This document shows, in pieces, positions 1 through 9,243 of a stretch of 64,000 bases of DNA. The first letter of the stretch is position 1. Each line of letters starts with the position of its first letter. The notes under the pieces were generated by a model that saw only the letters and a program-made list of their open reading frames with translations, searched no databases and had not been told where the DNA came from. The DNA lies in the NCBI RefSeq assembly GCF_002259585.1, contig NZ_MWWS01000007.1, positions 1 to 64,000 of the forward strand. Reading direction: 5' to 3'. The position numbers and the translations under genes are program-made. This DNA comes from Bombiscardovia coagulans (GTDB lineage Bacteria > Actinomycetota > Actinomycetes > Actinomycetales > Bifidobacteriaceae).

Positions 1-139
1 GGGGGGTTAATTTGTCAGTAGCAGACACACCAGTACCAGCCTGACCAGCAACCATAACCGGCGCTACAAGCCCACCCAACACACACAGTGACACCACACC
101 AACCAACAACCGCTTACCCACAACACGCAATTTCGGCAC
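1..139 (-). CDS. Secreted or surface protein, 5' end only (runs off left edge)
   Basis: An uninterrupted minus-strand reading frame runs from GTG at 139 to the window edge. The visible peptide begins MPKLRVVGKRLLVGVV, continues with a hydrophobic stretch (SLCVLGGLVAPVMV) and then AGQAGTGVSATDKLTP. This is a typical signal peptide: a Lys/Arg-rich n-region, a hydrophobic core and a likely cleavage site near VAGQA. The same frame is also open upstream to GTG at 148 and ATG at 217; 139 is preferred because the basic residues follow it directly and a weak GGGGTGA lies about 5 bases upstream. The frame enters a run of at least six C residues (plus-strand G at 1-6) cut by the edge. Function cannot be told from about 46 residues; a cell-wall-anchored or secreted protein is the inference. 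Confidence 0.6.
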   Translation of the reverse strand, partial: MPKLRVVGKRLLVGVVSLCVLGGLVAPVMVAGQAGTGVSATDKLTP

Positions 140-348
140 GAGAATCACCCCAACAAAAAACAGTAAACTCCCCCACGAGAAAAAAGAACAACACACGCCA
201 CTCCCCAAAGCCAGCATGCTCACCAAACCAGAATACCCAAACCACACACAAGAACACAAAAACACAACCAACATGAACGTAATTTAACAAAACCACACAC
301 AAACACACATATTTATCAAGATTCTTCGATTACATGCAATAACACAAA
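140..348 (-). other. Strongly GT-rich (minus strand) leader region
   Basis: The plus strand here is almost entirely A and C, with repeated ACACAC and AACCAAC-like runs; the minus strand is therefore GT-rich. It lies upstream of the secreted-protein fragment and downstream of the rplI terminator. No convincing ribosome binding site or second gene is seen. It may be a long untranslated leader or promoter region. Confidence 0.5.
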
Positions 349-387
349 AAGTCCCTGCACACCTCCGAACAGGAGGGGCAGGGACTT
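348..387 (-). terminator. Rho-independent terminator of the rpsF-ssb-rpsR-rplI operon
   Basis: An inverted repeat pairs AAAGTCCCTGC with GCAGGGACTTT, with an internal CCTCC/GGAGG that can extend the stem. On the minus strand the stem is followed by a T-rich tail (TTTTTGTG). It lies about 50 bases beyond the rplI stop codon. Confidence 0.85.
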
Positions 388-436
388 TACGAGTCAAACT
401 TGGTCGTTACTTAACCAGTAACCACCAACAGCCGAA

Positions 437-889
437 TCACTTCTCGGCTGTCACCTTAACGGTGAAGGATGCAGAAATCTCAGGGTGGAGAGCCACCGTT
501 GCTGGGAACTCACCAGTTGTCTTGATGGGCTCAACTGAGATAGCGCGTGGCTCCACAGCTGCTTGAGAAGCGAGGGCCTGAGCAATTGCTTCAACAGAAA
601 TAGAACCAAACAGCTTACCGGATTCGGAGACCTTAGCCTTAAGCTCTACAACGGTCCCCTCGATGGCGTTCTTTGCTGCGACAGCATCCTCGCGGGTAGC
701 CATCTGGCGGGCACGGCGGGCACGGCGCATTGCTTCAATCTGTGCAGCAGCACCCTTAGTCCACTTAAAAGCTAAGCCCTTAGGAATCAGGAAGTTGCGT
801 GCATAACCAGGGCGAACTTCAACAACATCACCAGAATGACCCAAGTCACCTACGGTTGCAGTCAGAATTACTTTACTTGACTTTGCCAT
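437..889 (-). CDS. rplI: 50S ribosomal protein L9
   Basis: Protein of 150 residues, normal for bacterial L9. The N-terminal domain is recognisable: [17 protein letters not shown], then [19 protein letters not shown], which carries the rRNA-binding glycine/lysine motif. A charged connecting helix (about residues 45-85) leads to the C-terminal domain. L9 binds 23S rRNA at the base of the L1 stalk. It is the last gene of the rpsF-ssb-rpsR-rplI operon, 11 bases after rpsR, and is followed by a strong terminator. The start is supported by GAGAGA just upstream. Confidence 0.97.
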   Translation of the reverse strand: MAKSSKVILTATVGDLGHSGDVVEVRPGYARNFLIPKGLAFKWTKGAAAQIEAMRRARRARQMATREDAVAAKNAIEGTVVELKAKVSESGKLFGSISVEAIAQALASQAAVEPRAISVEPIKTTGEFPATVALHPEISASFTVKVTAEK

Positions 890-900
890 TGTCTCTCTCC

Positions 901-1149
901 TCAGCGACCGGTGGTCTGGTAGGGCAGGAGGGCCATCTCACGGGCATTCTTAATTGCCTTAGAGATCTCTCGCTGCTGCTGAACAGTGACACCAGTGATC
1001 CGACGGGAACGAATCTTACCGCGGTCAGAGATGAACTTACGCAGCAAAGCCACGTCCTTGTAGTCAATCTCGTGAACCTTTGCCACACTCAGTGGGTTCG
1101 GCTTCTTCTTAATCGGCTTGACCGGCGCCTGCGGCCTTTTTCGTGACAT
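901..1149 (-). CDS. rpsR: 30S ribosomal protein S18
   Basis: Protein of 82 residues with the S18 core: [37 protein letters not shown], then [21 protein letters not shown]18 sits on the platform of the small subunit next to S6. No CXXC zinc-binding pair is seen near the N-terminus, so this is a non-zinc form. AAGGAG stands upstream of the ATG. It lies between ssb (53 bases) and rplI (11 bases) in the usual operon. Confidence 0.97.
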   Translation of the reverse strand: MSRKRPQAPVKPIKKKPNPLSVAKVHEIDYKDVALLRKFISDRGKIRSRRITGVTVQQQREISKAIKNAREMALLPYQTTGR

Positions 1150-1202
1150 TTGTACTCCTTAAAAATAATGCTCAATATTGGGTCAATGTACAGCTAGGCT
1201 AG

Positions 1203-1811
1203 CTAGAACTCAGGCTCATCTCCCGAACCGCCGAAATCATCGGAGGAACCGAATGAGCTGAACGAATTACCAGAATTGCTTGGTGTTGACCAAGGATCCT
1301 GGGCAGGGGCCTGCTGAGCGGGAGCCTGACCAGCTGGGGCCGAAGCGCCACCCTGGTAACCACCCTGATAGCCGCCTGCCTGCTGAGCGCCAGCGAATCC
1401 GCCACGTCCTCCACCGTTGCCAGCAGCGCCCGAACCTGGAGTTCGAGTAACCTGGGCGGTGTTGCGCGACAGAGCGGGACCAATCTCATCCACACGCATC
1501 TCCATGACTGTGCGGTTGTTGCCCTCACGGTCCTGGTAAGAGCGCTGAACGAGACGTCCTTGCGCGATAACTCTCATGCCTTTTGCCAAGCTGGCTTGTA
1601 CATTGGATGCCATTGGAGCATAGGTAGAATCCCAAGCAGAGCACCGTATGAAGAGAGCATCGCCGTCTTCCCACTGCCCTGAATTGCGGTTGAACTGCCT
1701 CGGGGTGGAAGCAATCGTGAAGTCAGCTACAGTACCACCGTTACCGGTTGTACGTACTTCAGGATCTGCGGTGAGGTTACCCACCATGGTGATGTATGTA
1801 TCCCCTGCCAT
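1203..1811 (-). CDS. ssb: Single-stranded DNA-binding protein
   Basis: Protein of 202 residues. The N-terminal OB fold (about residues 1-115) starts [22 protein letters not shown] and contains the strand [17 protein letters not shown] Gly/Ala/Gln-rich flexible linker follows. The C-terminus is acidic ([12 protein letters not shown]), the partner-interaction tail, ending EPEF rather than the classic IPF. It protects single-stranded DNA in replication and repair. Position between rpsF and rpsR is the conserved arrangement. Confidence 0.96.
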   Translation of the reverse strand: MAGDTYITMVGNLTADPEVRTTGNGGTVADFTIASTPRQFNRNSGQWEDGDALFIRCSAWDSTYAPMASNVQASLAKGMRVIAQGRLVQRSYQDREGNNRTVMEMRVDEIGPALSRNTAQVTRTPGSGAAGNGGGRGGFAGAQQAGGYQGGYQGGASAPAGQAPAQQAPAQDPWSTPSNSGNSFSSFGSSDDFGGSGDEPEF

Positions 1812-1866
1812 ATTCGTGCCTTCCTTAGCAATAGCCGCTAGAATTACCTAGCTCCGTACAAAGAAC

Positions 1867-2163
1867 TTACTTGCTGTCCTTGCGAAGAATCTTAGTGCGA
1901 ATAACTGATTCGCTGAGGTTCATCACGCGGTCTAGCTCGTCAGACACACTGGGCTCGCAGCTGTAGTTAATAACTGCATAGTTGCCCTCAGTGTTATCTT
2001 CGATTTCGTAAGCGAGCTTACGACGGCCCCAGTAATCAGTCTTATCGATAGTGCCACCAGCTTTTGTGACAATCTCTAAGAACTGCTCAGAGAGTTTCTT
2101 CAGGGCGCGTTCGTCAAGAGACGGATCAGCGATGAACATCATTTCATACTTGTGTTGAGACAT
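1867..2163 (-). CDS. rpsF: 30S ribosomal protein S6
   Basis: Protein of 98 residues from ATG at 2163: MSQHKYEMMFIADPSLDE, with the S6 motif DYWGRRKLAYEIEDNTEGNYAVINY. The frame is open 28 codons further upstream, but AAAGGAGGTGGGTG lies directly before this ATG and S6 homologues begin here. S6 pairs with S18 on the small-subunit platform. It is the first gene of the operon; the divergent glycosyltransferase begins about 250 bases away. Confidence 0.96.
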   Translation of the reverse strand: MSQHKYEMMFIADPSLDERALKKLSEQFLEIVTKAGGTIDKTDYWGRRKLAYEIEDNTEGNYAVINYSCEPSVSDELDRVMNLSESVIRTKILRKDSK

Positions 2164-2403
2164 CACCCACCTCCTTTGGACATATCGGTCGCGGACTTTC
2201 CACGACAGGAGGGTGTAAACACATTGCCAATCAAAACAGCAGCACACAGGGTACCTGATGATAGGCAGTGTGTTTCAGTTTACACCTTCTATCAGACTTT
2301 GTTTGAGTTCCATCGCACGAGGACTACAGCATTTTTAGCGCTGTCACTGCTTCACATGTACCAATCCAACCCGATCACAACAAGCAGCTTTCCACCAATT
2401 CGA

Positions 2404-2409
2404 TACACT
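2404..2409 (+). promoter_or_regulatory. Candidate -10 element of a leaderless transcript
   Basis: TACACT lies 7 bases before the ATG at 2417, and no Shine-Dalgarno sequence is present. That spacing would put the first transcribed base at or next to the start codon. No good -35 element is visible. Confidence 0.45.
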
Positions 2410-2416
2410 GGTGATT

Positions 2417-3448
2417 ATGAGTACTACCAGCGACCCCTTGGTCTCCATTATCGTTCCCGTTTACAATGCTGAACGATATCTAGATCACTGCTTGCATTCA
2501 ATCCAAGAACAGACCTATCGTCAGCTGCAAGTCATCCTTATCGATGATGGCTCAACCGACAAATCTGCCGACATCTGCCGTGGATATGTGCGGGCTGACA
2601 GCCGCTTTACTCTTATACAACAAGATAACGGTGGCATAGGCAAGGCACAAAACCGTGGTTTAGATGCTGCACGAGGAGCATACATTGCCTTTGTTGATAA
2701 CGATGACATCCTCGATATACGCAACATCGAACTACTACTTGAAGCCATACTCAAAACAGATGCAGATATGAGTAAGGCCCGCTGGCAGCAGTTCGGCCCA
2801 TCTCAGTTGCATGACATCGTGCGTTTAAGTAGTACTGGAACTCATAATCCACAAACAGTAACTGTGTTCCAGAACCCCCTGCAGGCTTATCAAAATATTT
2901 TCTGTAAGAGTCTACGCTTGCTCGGTAGTCACTTGGGACGACAAACTGAAGCACAGTATTTCAATGAAGCTAACTGGTGTCGCTTGTACCGGGCGCAACT
3001 GTGGGAGGGTGTGCGCTTTCCTGAAGGGGCCTACGCTCAAGATGTAATGGTTGCTGGACAACTCTACCAGCGCATGACCAGGGTTGCAGATATCGATCTG
3101 CCCTTGTATTTTTGGCTCCAAACACCCAGCTCAGTCACACATACCAAGCGGGATCCTAGCTTCTTCCACGACAATATTGCTGCCGGAATGTTGAACTTCC
3201 AGCTCGCTCTTGATGCTGGCGTACGTCCTGCCCGCTCCTGCTACACCATGCTTGAAGGCCTACACTCCATGAAAGCAGCAGTGCAGGAATCTAGCAACGA
3301 AATTGACCTTTACCAACAAGACAAGGCAGGGGTACAGCGCCTGCTACGTAAGCTACCAGCTCACCAACTCGTAGCCTGTCTATGCTTATCTGGTTTGCGA
3401 TATGGCGAAAAACTCGTGTACGACGCCCGAATCAAAAACATGACATAG
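2417..3448 (+). CDS. Family 2 glycosyltransferase (GT-A fold)
   Basis: Protein of 343 residues. The N-terminus is a textbook GT2 nucleotide-sugar domain: VSIIVPVYNAERYLDHCLHSI, then VILIDDGSTDKSADICRGY, and the DXD-type metal site FVDNDD near residue 95. The C-terminal part (residues about 120-340) is less conserved and has no membrane segment. It likely transfers one sugar to a growing surface polysaccharide on the cytoplasmic side. ATG at 2417 is chosen over GTG at 2411 because of the TACACT element; neither has a clear ribosome binding site. It converges on the large glycosyltransferase through a shared terminator. The sugar and acceptor cannot be deduced. Confidence 0.85.
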   Translation: MSTTSDPLVSIIVPVYNAERYLDHCLHSIQEQTYRQLQVILIDDGSTDKSADICRGYVRADSRFTLIQQDNGGIGKAQNRGLDAARGAYIAFVDNDDILDIRNIELLLEAILKTDADMSKARWQQFGPSQLHDIVRLSSTGTHNPQTVTVFQNPLQAYQNIFCKSLRLLGSHLGRQTEAQYFNEANWCRLYRAQLWEGVRFPEGAYAQDVMVAGQLYQRMTRVADIDLPLYFWLQTPSSVTHTKRDPSFFHDNIAAGMLNFQLALDAGVRPARSCYTMLEGLHSMKAAVQESSNEIDLYQQDKAGVQRLLRKLPAHQLVACLCLSGLRYGEKLVYDARIKNMT

Positions 3449-3450
3449 AT

Positions 3451-3486
3451 AAGCGGTGGCTGGTATGTGAGCCAGCCACCGCTTTC
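3451..3486. terminator. Bidirectional terminator between convergent glycosyltransferase genes
   Basis: A near-perfect stem pairs AAGCGGTGGCTGG (3451-3463) with CCAGCCACCGCTT (3472-3484) around an 8-base loop. The plus-strand tail is TCTTTC. It sits in the 40 bases between two stop codons of opposite strands. Confidence 0.85.
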
Positions 3487-3488
3487 TT

Positions 3489-6400
3489 TCAGACCTCGCG
3501 AACCCAGAAGTTCCCTGACGTACGAGACAGATTGGGATTGTAGTAAGGGTCGTTGTCAATAATTGCCTGATAGCGAGCAGCAAACGTGGCCGATTCTTCC
3601 TCTAAACGGGCCTTTTTCTCGGCATCTTTCACGTCATACCCCCGGGTGAGGGACTCATAGTGATAGAGCTCAACCTCATGGGCCCACACATTATCGCGAC
3701 CCAACTGGTCGTGAACTCTGATGCACAAATCGACATCGTTATAAGCCACAGCCAAATCCTCGTCAAATCCACCCACGGCCTTGAAGTCGTCCGCCTTAAT
3801 CATGCAGCAAGCAGCCGTGACCGCATAATAATTAACGTTTTCCACTAGGCGCCCGAAGTAACCAAGATGAGTACGGGGACAACCTGCCTCGATATGTCCA
3901 GCGACACCGCCGAGTCCCAAAACAATTCCCGCATGCTGGATAGTTTCAATGGGATAGTAGAGCTTAGCTCCAACTAGGCCTACACGCTCCAGCTGAGCAA
4001 ATGAGACCATTCGAGTCATCCAGTGAGGGCTGATGACCTGGGTGTCATCGTTGAGGAAGAGCAGATACTTACCTTTTGCTTTGGACGCAGCGATATTGTT
4101 GATTCGTGGATAGTTGAAGGGAATGTCAATCTCTTCAACACGGAACCTATCCCCCATCTGCTCCTGGTACCGCTGATAGAGATCTCGCATGGCTGGGTGG
4201 GTCGATCCGTTATCTGCAATAATGACTTCATAGTTACTGTAAGTCGTCTTTGCGAGGATGGAATCCATGCAGCGCTCGATATTATCGTAACCATCCTTGG
4301 TGGGGATAATCACTGAGACTAAGTCTTCCTGAGCCACCGGGTAATGGACATTGTAAATACCACTAGGGCCAGCACTCACCACTTCAGCACCTGTTTGCCG
4401 ACGTTCCATGGCTGATTGCAGAGCACGTAAACCAGCATCAGAAGCGTAGTCCTTGGCACCACTACCCGAAGCTGTAGAAGATGCTAACGTTCGCCAGTGA
4501 TAGAGGACCTTAGCAATGTGTTGGATGCGCTCTGCACTGGTATGCTCCACAAAGCGCAGAACCATATCGTAGTCCTGGGAACCTTCATATCCGGCCCGGA
4601 ATCCACCTATCTCGTCGACTATCGACTTACGGTAAACACCTAAGTGGCTGATGTAGTTAGTGGAAAGAAGAAGGTCTGGCGCATAGTCCGGCTTGAAATG
4701 AGGGTCAGAACGGTTACCCTGCTCATCTTCCTTATCTTCGTCAGAGTAAATCAAATCCGTCTGTGGGCATTCGTTGAGCCTCTTCACGACCTCGAAGAGA
4801 GCCTGGGGGGCAAGCTCATCATCATTATCCAGCAAAGCTATAAACTCACCACTAGCAATCTCAAGAGCTGAGTTAGTCGCACGAGAAATGTGACCGTTTT
4901 CCTTGCGGATAACTACCTTGATACGGCTATCTTCCTGGGCATACCGTTCCAGAAGAGGTTGAACTCGAGGGTCTGTTGAGCAGTCGTCAGCCAAGCACAG
5001 CTCCCAGTGGGGATAGAACTGCTGACGGACCGAGCTGACACAGCGGTCAAGCCACTGTGGGTCCACATTGTAGACGGGGACCAGCACAGAAATCACCGGC
5101 TTTTGCTGGAAGTGTTCTATCTGCGAGCGCACCTGGTTCAAATCATACCGCTCAGTACGTTCGATGAGTTTACGGTATGCCTCTCGCTGCTTACGAGGCG
5201 CAAGATACCTGTCACTCAACTGATGGGCCAGACGACGCGGATGGCGCAGGAGGGTTACTTTTTTCATCATCGCAGTAGTACGGGCGAGTGCAGCTGAAGC
5301 AGGCAGGGGCAGCGGTTCAGTTACCTGACCTGATTCTGAACTGAACACTAAGGATGGGTGGTCAGCACGCACGGTTTGATAGGCTCCGGGCTCTACACTG
5401 ATTCTGATCTCGAATCCCACTTCTGCATCGGGCTGGGTATGGAAGGTCATATTAACATCGGGCCGCAGCAGACGACGCATTTCTTTAACCTGAATGCTAC
5501 TACTAGCCTTCAATGAAACATCTGCTGCTTGAGCTCTGTGCTGGTCAACAGCCCAACCCTTAACAAGAATATGGCAACCATCTCGGGAAACACTTACTTC
5601 GTCAATTGAGCCGCTCACCCGCTCATTCTGCCGTTCATCTAAGGGGAAATAGGCAGTAGCAAACGGATCAGTCATCGTGGCATGGGAACCTAGATATGCT
5701 TGAAGAGCTTCTGAGGGTATTGTCAGGGCCTGCCTGCCTTCCCTCACGAAACTGCTGTAGGGTTGCCACAGGGTTGAAAGATTGCACTGCTGCCTAGCTC
5801 GTACGCAGAGGTCTATACCTTTCAAACCAGCTGCAAGATTGGCATTAAAACCGTGTAATGACGTAAATGCTTGGCGGGTAATAAGCATACAGTCTTCGGT
5901 GACCGCGAACATATCGTGGGGCAAAATATCTCGGAAGTAGTAACCAATACCTTGGTCCCACTGTCCACGCATCTCGAACGGCTGTCCTGAACGCATAGCT
6001 CGCAAGGTCACGCCTGCATTATCCACCCGCTGATTGCGATCGAAGATTTTACCGCCGACGATTCCAACACCACTGGGATGGGAATAGTTCACCATCTGTT
6101 CCAGCCACTGGGCACTTTCAGGTTTCAGTCCGTTTACGAAGACCAGTACATCTTCTTGTCTTTCCAGAGCAAGGGCATTGACGTCTTCACTCTGGCAGCG
6201 CACGAATGCAACATTGGAATACTGGGTATGCTGGCGCAAGTACTGGAAGAGTTCATCACTGTAACCTGTAGCGAGCACAGCTACACTGGGCTGCTTGAAC
6301 TTGTAGTCTATTTTGTACGTTCCCAGGTTTTCCATCATGCTGACAGTGCCCTGCATATCCCGGCGCTCTAGCGCTGCCTCAACAGCCTTCTGCCCAGCTT

Positions 6401-7583
6401 CGTATGCGTACATCTTGCTGGTAGGATCACCTGCTACAGAGCTCGCCAACGTGCGCCAATGGTAGAGCATTTTTGCAATATGATGCACCTGCTGGGCTTG
6501 CTCAGTGGCACGTAACACGAAGTCGTAGTCTTGGCTGCCATCATAATCGCTGCTCAGACCACCAACCTGATCCAACAACTGCTTCGAAACAACAACAAAG
6601 TGCGTAATGTAGTTGTGACTTAACAGCAGGTTAGGAGAAAAACCAGGCTTGAAGAAGGGTTCGAAGCGGACCCCCTCCTCAGTCATCTTGTCTTCATCAG
6701 AGTAAAGAAAATCTCTATTGGGATCTTCGTTGATGGCTTTGACCATTTCGAAGAGAGCATTGGGAGCAAGCTCATCATCGTTATCCATGAACCCAACATA
6801 CTCACCAGAAGCTAAGGCTATGGCTGAATTCGTTGCCTCCGCAATACCACCGTTGCTAGAACGCTCTACAACCTTAATACGGCTATCACTGAGCGCTAGT
6901 TCTTGCAGGAGCGGGCGCACGTGTTCCGCTGGCGAGCAGTCATCTGCCAGGCAGAGCTCCCAGCGCGAATACCACTGATTCTGTACTGATGCTACGCACT
7001 TACGCAACCATTGTTCGTCGACGTTGTACACCGGGACTACAATGGAAACCAGTGGATGGAGCTTATAATCCGCTATCTGCTCCTCAGCCTGAGACTGAGT
7101 CATATTCTCATGCTGATCAATCCAACGCTCGTAGAACTCCTGATGGTTGCTCACGTTACGGTGAACTGCGGTCAGGAGGGCACGAAAACCAGACGGCGTC
7201 CAAGCATGAGAAAGATAACTGACAGCAGTTCGTGTTTTGCTTTTTATCTTGTCGGTTTGTATTTGCCGTTCAATCTTGTCTGCATCAAGAACAAGCAGCT
7301 TATCTTCCCCATTGAGGGTAACCTTTACCTTGGCAACCTTCTTTCCTTGGGGAAAAGCCACACTAAAACCAGGACGAACACCGTCTTTCAGCTCATACAT
7401 GCTACTAATTTCGGGGCGGGGATGGCGGCTCACTTCGCACTGTTCATCAGTGGGAGTCATATCCAGGCCTAAGTGGCGCAACTTGTCCACAGCCCAACCA
7501 GTAACGCAGATTTGATGACTCTGGGAATCCTTACGCACCGTGTCAATTTCAATTTGATAGTTCATCGAATTGTGTAACAGCAT
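3489..7583 (-). CDS. Giant glycosyltransferase with four GT2-like domains in two tandem modules
   Basis: Protein of 1364 residues from ATG at 7583, preceded by AAAGGTAGG; an upstream in-frame start at 7631 lies inside the previous gene. The architecture is an internal duplication. Each half has a beta-rich GWAVD domain (residues about 10-115 and 660-760), a GT2 domain with VPVYNVD, LCLADDCS and DNDDELAP (about 178-410 and 830-1070), and a second GT2-like domain (about 430-630 and 1080-1330). The last domain keeps IIPTKDGYDNIERCM, IIADNGST and FLNDDT. The equivalent domain in the first half has VFVNGL where LNDDT should be, so it is probably inactive. Cytoplasmic; likely builds the backbone or repeat unit of a rhamnose-containing polysaccharide. 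Confidence 0.88.
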   Translation of the reverse strand: MLLHNSMNYQIEIDTVRKDSQSHQICVTGWAVDKLRHLGLDMTPTDEQCEVSRHPRPEISSMYELKDGVRPGFSVAFPQGKKVAKVKVTLNGEDKLLVLDADKIERQIQTDKIKSKTRTAVSYLSHAWTPSGFRALLTAVHRNVSNHQEFYERWIDQHENMTQSQAEEQIADYKLHPLVSIVVPVYNVDEQWLRKCVASVQNQWYSRWELCLADDCSPAEHVRPLLQELALSDSRIKVVERSSNGGIAEATNSAIALASGEYVGFMDNDDELAPNALFEMVKAINEDPNRDFLYSDEDKMTEEGVRFEPFFKPGFSPNLLLSHNYITHFVVVSKQLLDQVGGLSSDYDGSQDYDFVLRATEQAQQVHHIAKMLYHWRTLASSVAGDPTSKMYAYEAGQKAVEAALERRDMQGTVSMMENLGTYKIDYKFKQPSVAVLATGYSDELFQYLRQHTQYSNVAFVRCQSEDVNALALERQEDVLVFVNGLKPESAQWLEQMVNYSHPSGVGIVGGKIFDRNQRVDNAGVTLRAMRSGQPFEMRGQWDQGIGYYFRDILPHDMFAVTEDCMLITRQAFTSLHGFNANLAAGLKGIDLCVRARQQCNLSTLWQPYSSFVREGRQALTIPSEALQAYLGSHATMTDPFATAYFPLDERQNERVSGSIDEVSVSRDGCHILVKGWAVDQHRAQAADVSLKASSSIQVKEMRRLLRPDVNMTFHTQPDAEVGFEIRISVEPGAYQTVRADHPSLVFSSESGQVTEPLPLPASAALARTTAMMKKVTLLRHPRRLAHQLSDRYLAPRKQREAYRKLIERTERYDLNQVRSQIEHFQQKPVISVLVPVYNVDPQWLDRCVSSVRQQFYPHWELCLADDCSTDPRVQPLLERYAQEDSRIKVVIRKENGHISRATNSALEIASGEFIALLDNDDELAPQALFEVVKRLNECPQTDLIYSDEDKEDEQGNRSDPHFKPDYAPDLLLSTNYISHLGVYRKSIVDEIGGFRAGYEGSQDYDMVLRFVEHTSAERIQHIAKVLYHWRTLASSTASGSGAKDYASDAGLRALQSAMERRQTGAEVVSAGPSGIYNVHYPVAQEDLVSVIIPTKDGYDNIERCMDSILAKTTYSNYEVIIADNGSTHPAMRDLYQRYQEQMGDRFRVEEIDIPFNYPRINNIAASKAKGKYLLFLNDDTQVISPHWMTRMVSFAQLERVGLVGAKLYYPIETIQHAGIVLGLGGVAGHIEAGCPRTHLGYFGRLVENVNYYAVTAACCMIKADDFKAVGGFDEDLAVAYNDVDLCIRVHDQLGRDNVWAHEVELYHYESLTRGYDVKDAEKKARLEEESATFAARYQAIIDNDPYYNPNLSRTSGNFWVREV

Positions 7584-7590
7584 TAACTGC

Positions 7591-9243
7591 CTACCTTTTG
7601 GGGATAACATGCTGGAGCATCTTGCGCACACGCAAGATGCAACGAACGAATGGATTATTCATAAGGCAATGCCATCTGTCTAGCTGTCGAGCTTGGACGA
7701 TCTGGCGATGTCGAATTTCTTGAGCAAGCTTGCTAGCAACTGCTGGTGGAATGTGAGAGAGAGGGAAGACTTGAGCTCGTACCGACATCTGCCCGACTCC
7801 TACTGGAGAAGTAATATACACTTGAGGGTCCATCTGCAAGAAGAAGTAGACACCCTCATAGTCGACATCTGCATTGGTACTTATCTCTAGACGCCCTGCT
7901 CCCTGGTGTTTGACTTCCAATCCAGCTATGAGACAGGGCTGTTCACCAAAGTCAACACGCGTAACCTTCTGCCCTTCACACTGGAAAGACAGATGAGTTT
8001 CTGCGCCTAGAGGATATGCGTGTGGGGTGAGATTAACAGCCGTCATCTGCTGAGAGTTCCCTAGGAAAACGCGTACCGCCTGCTGGTAAAAGCAAAGAAT
8101 AGGGTCTGCCGCAAACTGGGTTGACTGGTTATAGTCAGCCACCATCTGAGTATGTCTCAAAAGATACGAGTGGTAGGTATCACTCATAGCAAAAGCTTCT
8201 GGACGGTGCTTCTTCAGCTCCTGCATGAGCTGCTTCCAGACCGTGTCTATGTCATATTCTGCGATAAACCGCTCACGGTGCTGGCTCTGGAAAGCACAAG
8301 CAGCCTGATACCCTTCAACGATTTGCTGGGCAAGCACCGATGGCTCAACCTCAGTAGCTGCATGCTCTTGCATGACTTCGACCAGGGAAGGGGCCTGGCC
8401 CTTGGATCGGCCTGAGAAGTTGAAATAAGCGGTTCGCTCAAAGTTGTCTTCGTTGAGATAGCCCGGTCCACCAAAACGATCGTAGAGGAAGACTGGCACT
8501 CCTTGCACAAGGCAGTACTGAACAGTCTTGCCAATCGACACCACACAGTCATACTTATCTAGCAATTCTGGGGACGTTGGCTGCGACTGTTGACCTACTA
8601 CATCCTTGAGGACATCAACCCTCAGTCCTTGTCCACGTAACAGCTCTGCTGCCTGCAATAGTTCCTCAGGAGCATGGTTAGAGACAATAAGCACCGCTTC
8701 CAGCTTGTCCCGCATCCGATGAGGGGTAGTACTGTACGCCGTCGGAGCTGGGTTAGGGTATAGGGCAAGCTTATCTCGCCTCTCGAAAAATGCTTGCTGG
8801 GCATCGAGAGTGCCTTGCGCATTGAACACTATCATGTCCGCCAACCCGTCCTCAAGGCCATACATGTAGGGCTGCTCAAGGTGGACTTCCCGATAGGGTG
8901 ACATATGTGAAAAAATGAAGTGAGGCCGCTCAACTGGCCCTTGTGCCAGCTCATCAATCAGCACACGAGGTAGTACCTCATGCTGAACCCAGACTAAGTC
9001 AAAATCTGTTAGGTGTAACTCGTTACAGGAGGCACTGGCGCTAGTAAGAACCTGAATACCAGCATCTTCAACAATCTTGAGCATGGGGTCAGCAGCTACC
9101 CAAGCATAAATGACTACTTGGTACCCTTGAGACTGCAAGTACTGCGCTAGCTCGAAGGCCTGAACTTCGCTGCCGCCTATATGTACTAGGGTGCTCTGAG
9201 TAATCAGAACCCTCTGCTTCCCACCTTGTGCAGCTGAGCTCAT
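7591..9243 (-). CDS. GT-B fold glycosyltransferase (GT4-like)
   Basis: Protein of 550 residues. The N-terminus has a Rossmann-type GT4 start, RVLITQSTLVHIGGSEVQAFELAQYLQSQGYQV. Centrally, CVVSIGKTVQYCLVQGVPVFLYDRFGGPGYL resembles the nucleotide-sugar site of GT-B enzymes. The last 150 residues are predicted beta-rich with a basic C-terminus and no clear membrane helix. The ATG overlaps the stop of the ABC ATPase gene in a TAATG, and its own stop lies 7 bases before the giant glycosyltransferase, so the three are translationally coupled. It probably acts in the same polysaccharide pathway. The exact family is uncertain. Confidence 0.7.
   Translation of the reverse strand: MSSAAQGGKQRVLITQSTLVHIGGSEVQAFELAQYLQSQGYQVVIYAWVAADPMLKIVEDAGIQVLTSASASCNELHLTDFDLVWVQHEVLPRVLIDELAQGPVERPHFIFSHMSPYREVHLEQPYMYGLEDGLADMIVFNAQGTLDAQQAFFERRDKLALYPNPAPTAYSTTPHRMRDKLEAVLIVSNHAPEELLQAAELLRGQGLRVDVLKDVVGQQSQPTSPELLDKYDCVVSIGKTVQYCLVQGVPVFLYDRFGGPGYLNEDNFERTAYFNFSGRSKGQAPSLVEVMQEHAATEVEPSVLAQQIVEGYQAACAFQSQHRERFIAEYDIDTVWKQLMQELKKHRPEAFAMSDTYHSYLLRHTQMVADYNQSTQFAADPILCFYQQAVRVFLGNSQQMTAVNLTPHAYPLGAETHLSFQCEGQKVTRVDFGEQPCLIAGLEVKHQGAGRLEISTNADVDYEGVYFFLQMDPQVYITSPVGVGQMSVRAQVFPLSHIPPAVASKLAQEIRHRQIVQARQLDRWHCLMNNPFVRCILRVRKMLQHVIPKR

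Noticed and set aside
114-308. Minus-strand frame of 64 codons, Val/Cys/Phe-rich
   Set aside because: It is a by-product of the GT-rich leader; a signal-peptide-bearing frame on the same strand explains the sequence better.
7591-7631. Longer start of the giant glycosyltransferase at 7631
   Set aside because: It would overlap the upstream gene by 41 bases and has no ribosome binding site, while ATG 7583 has AAAGGTAGG.
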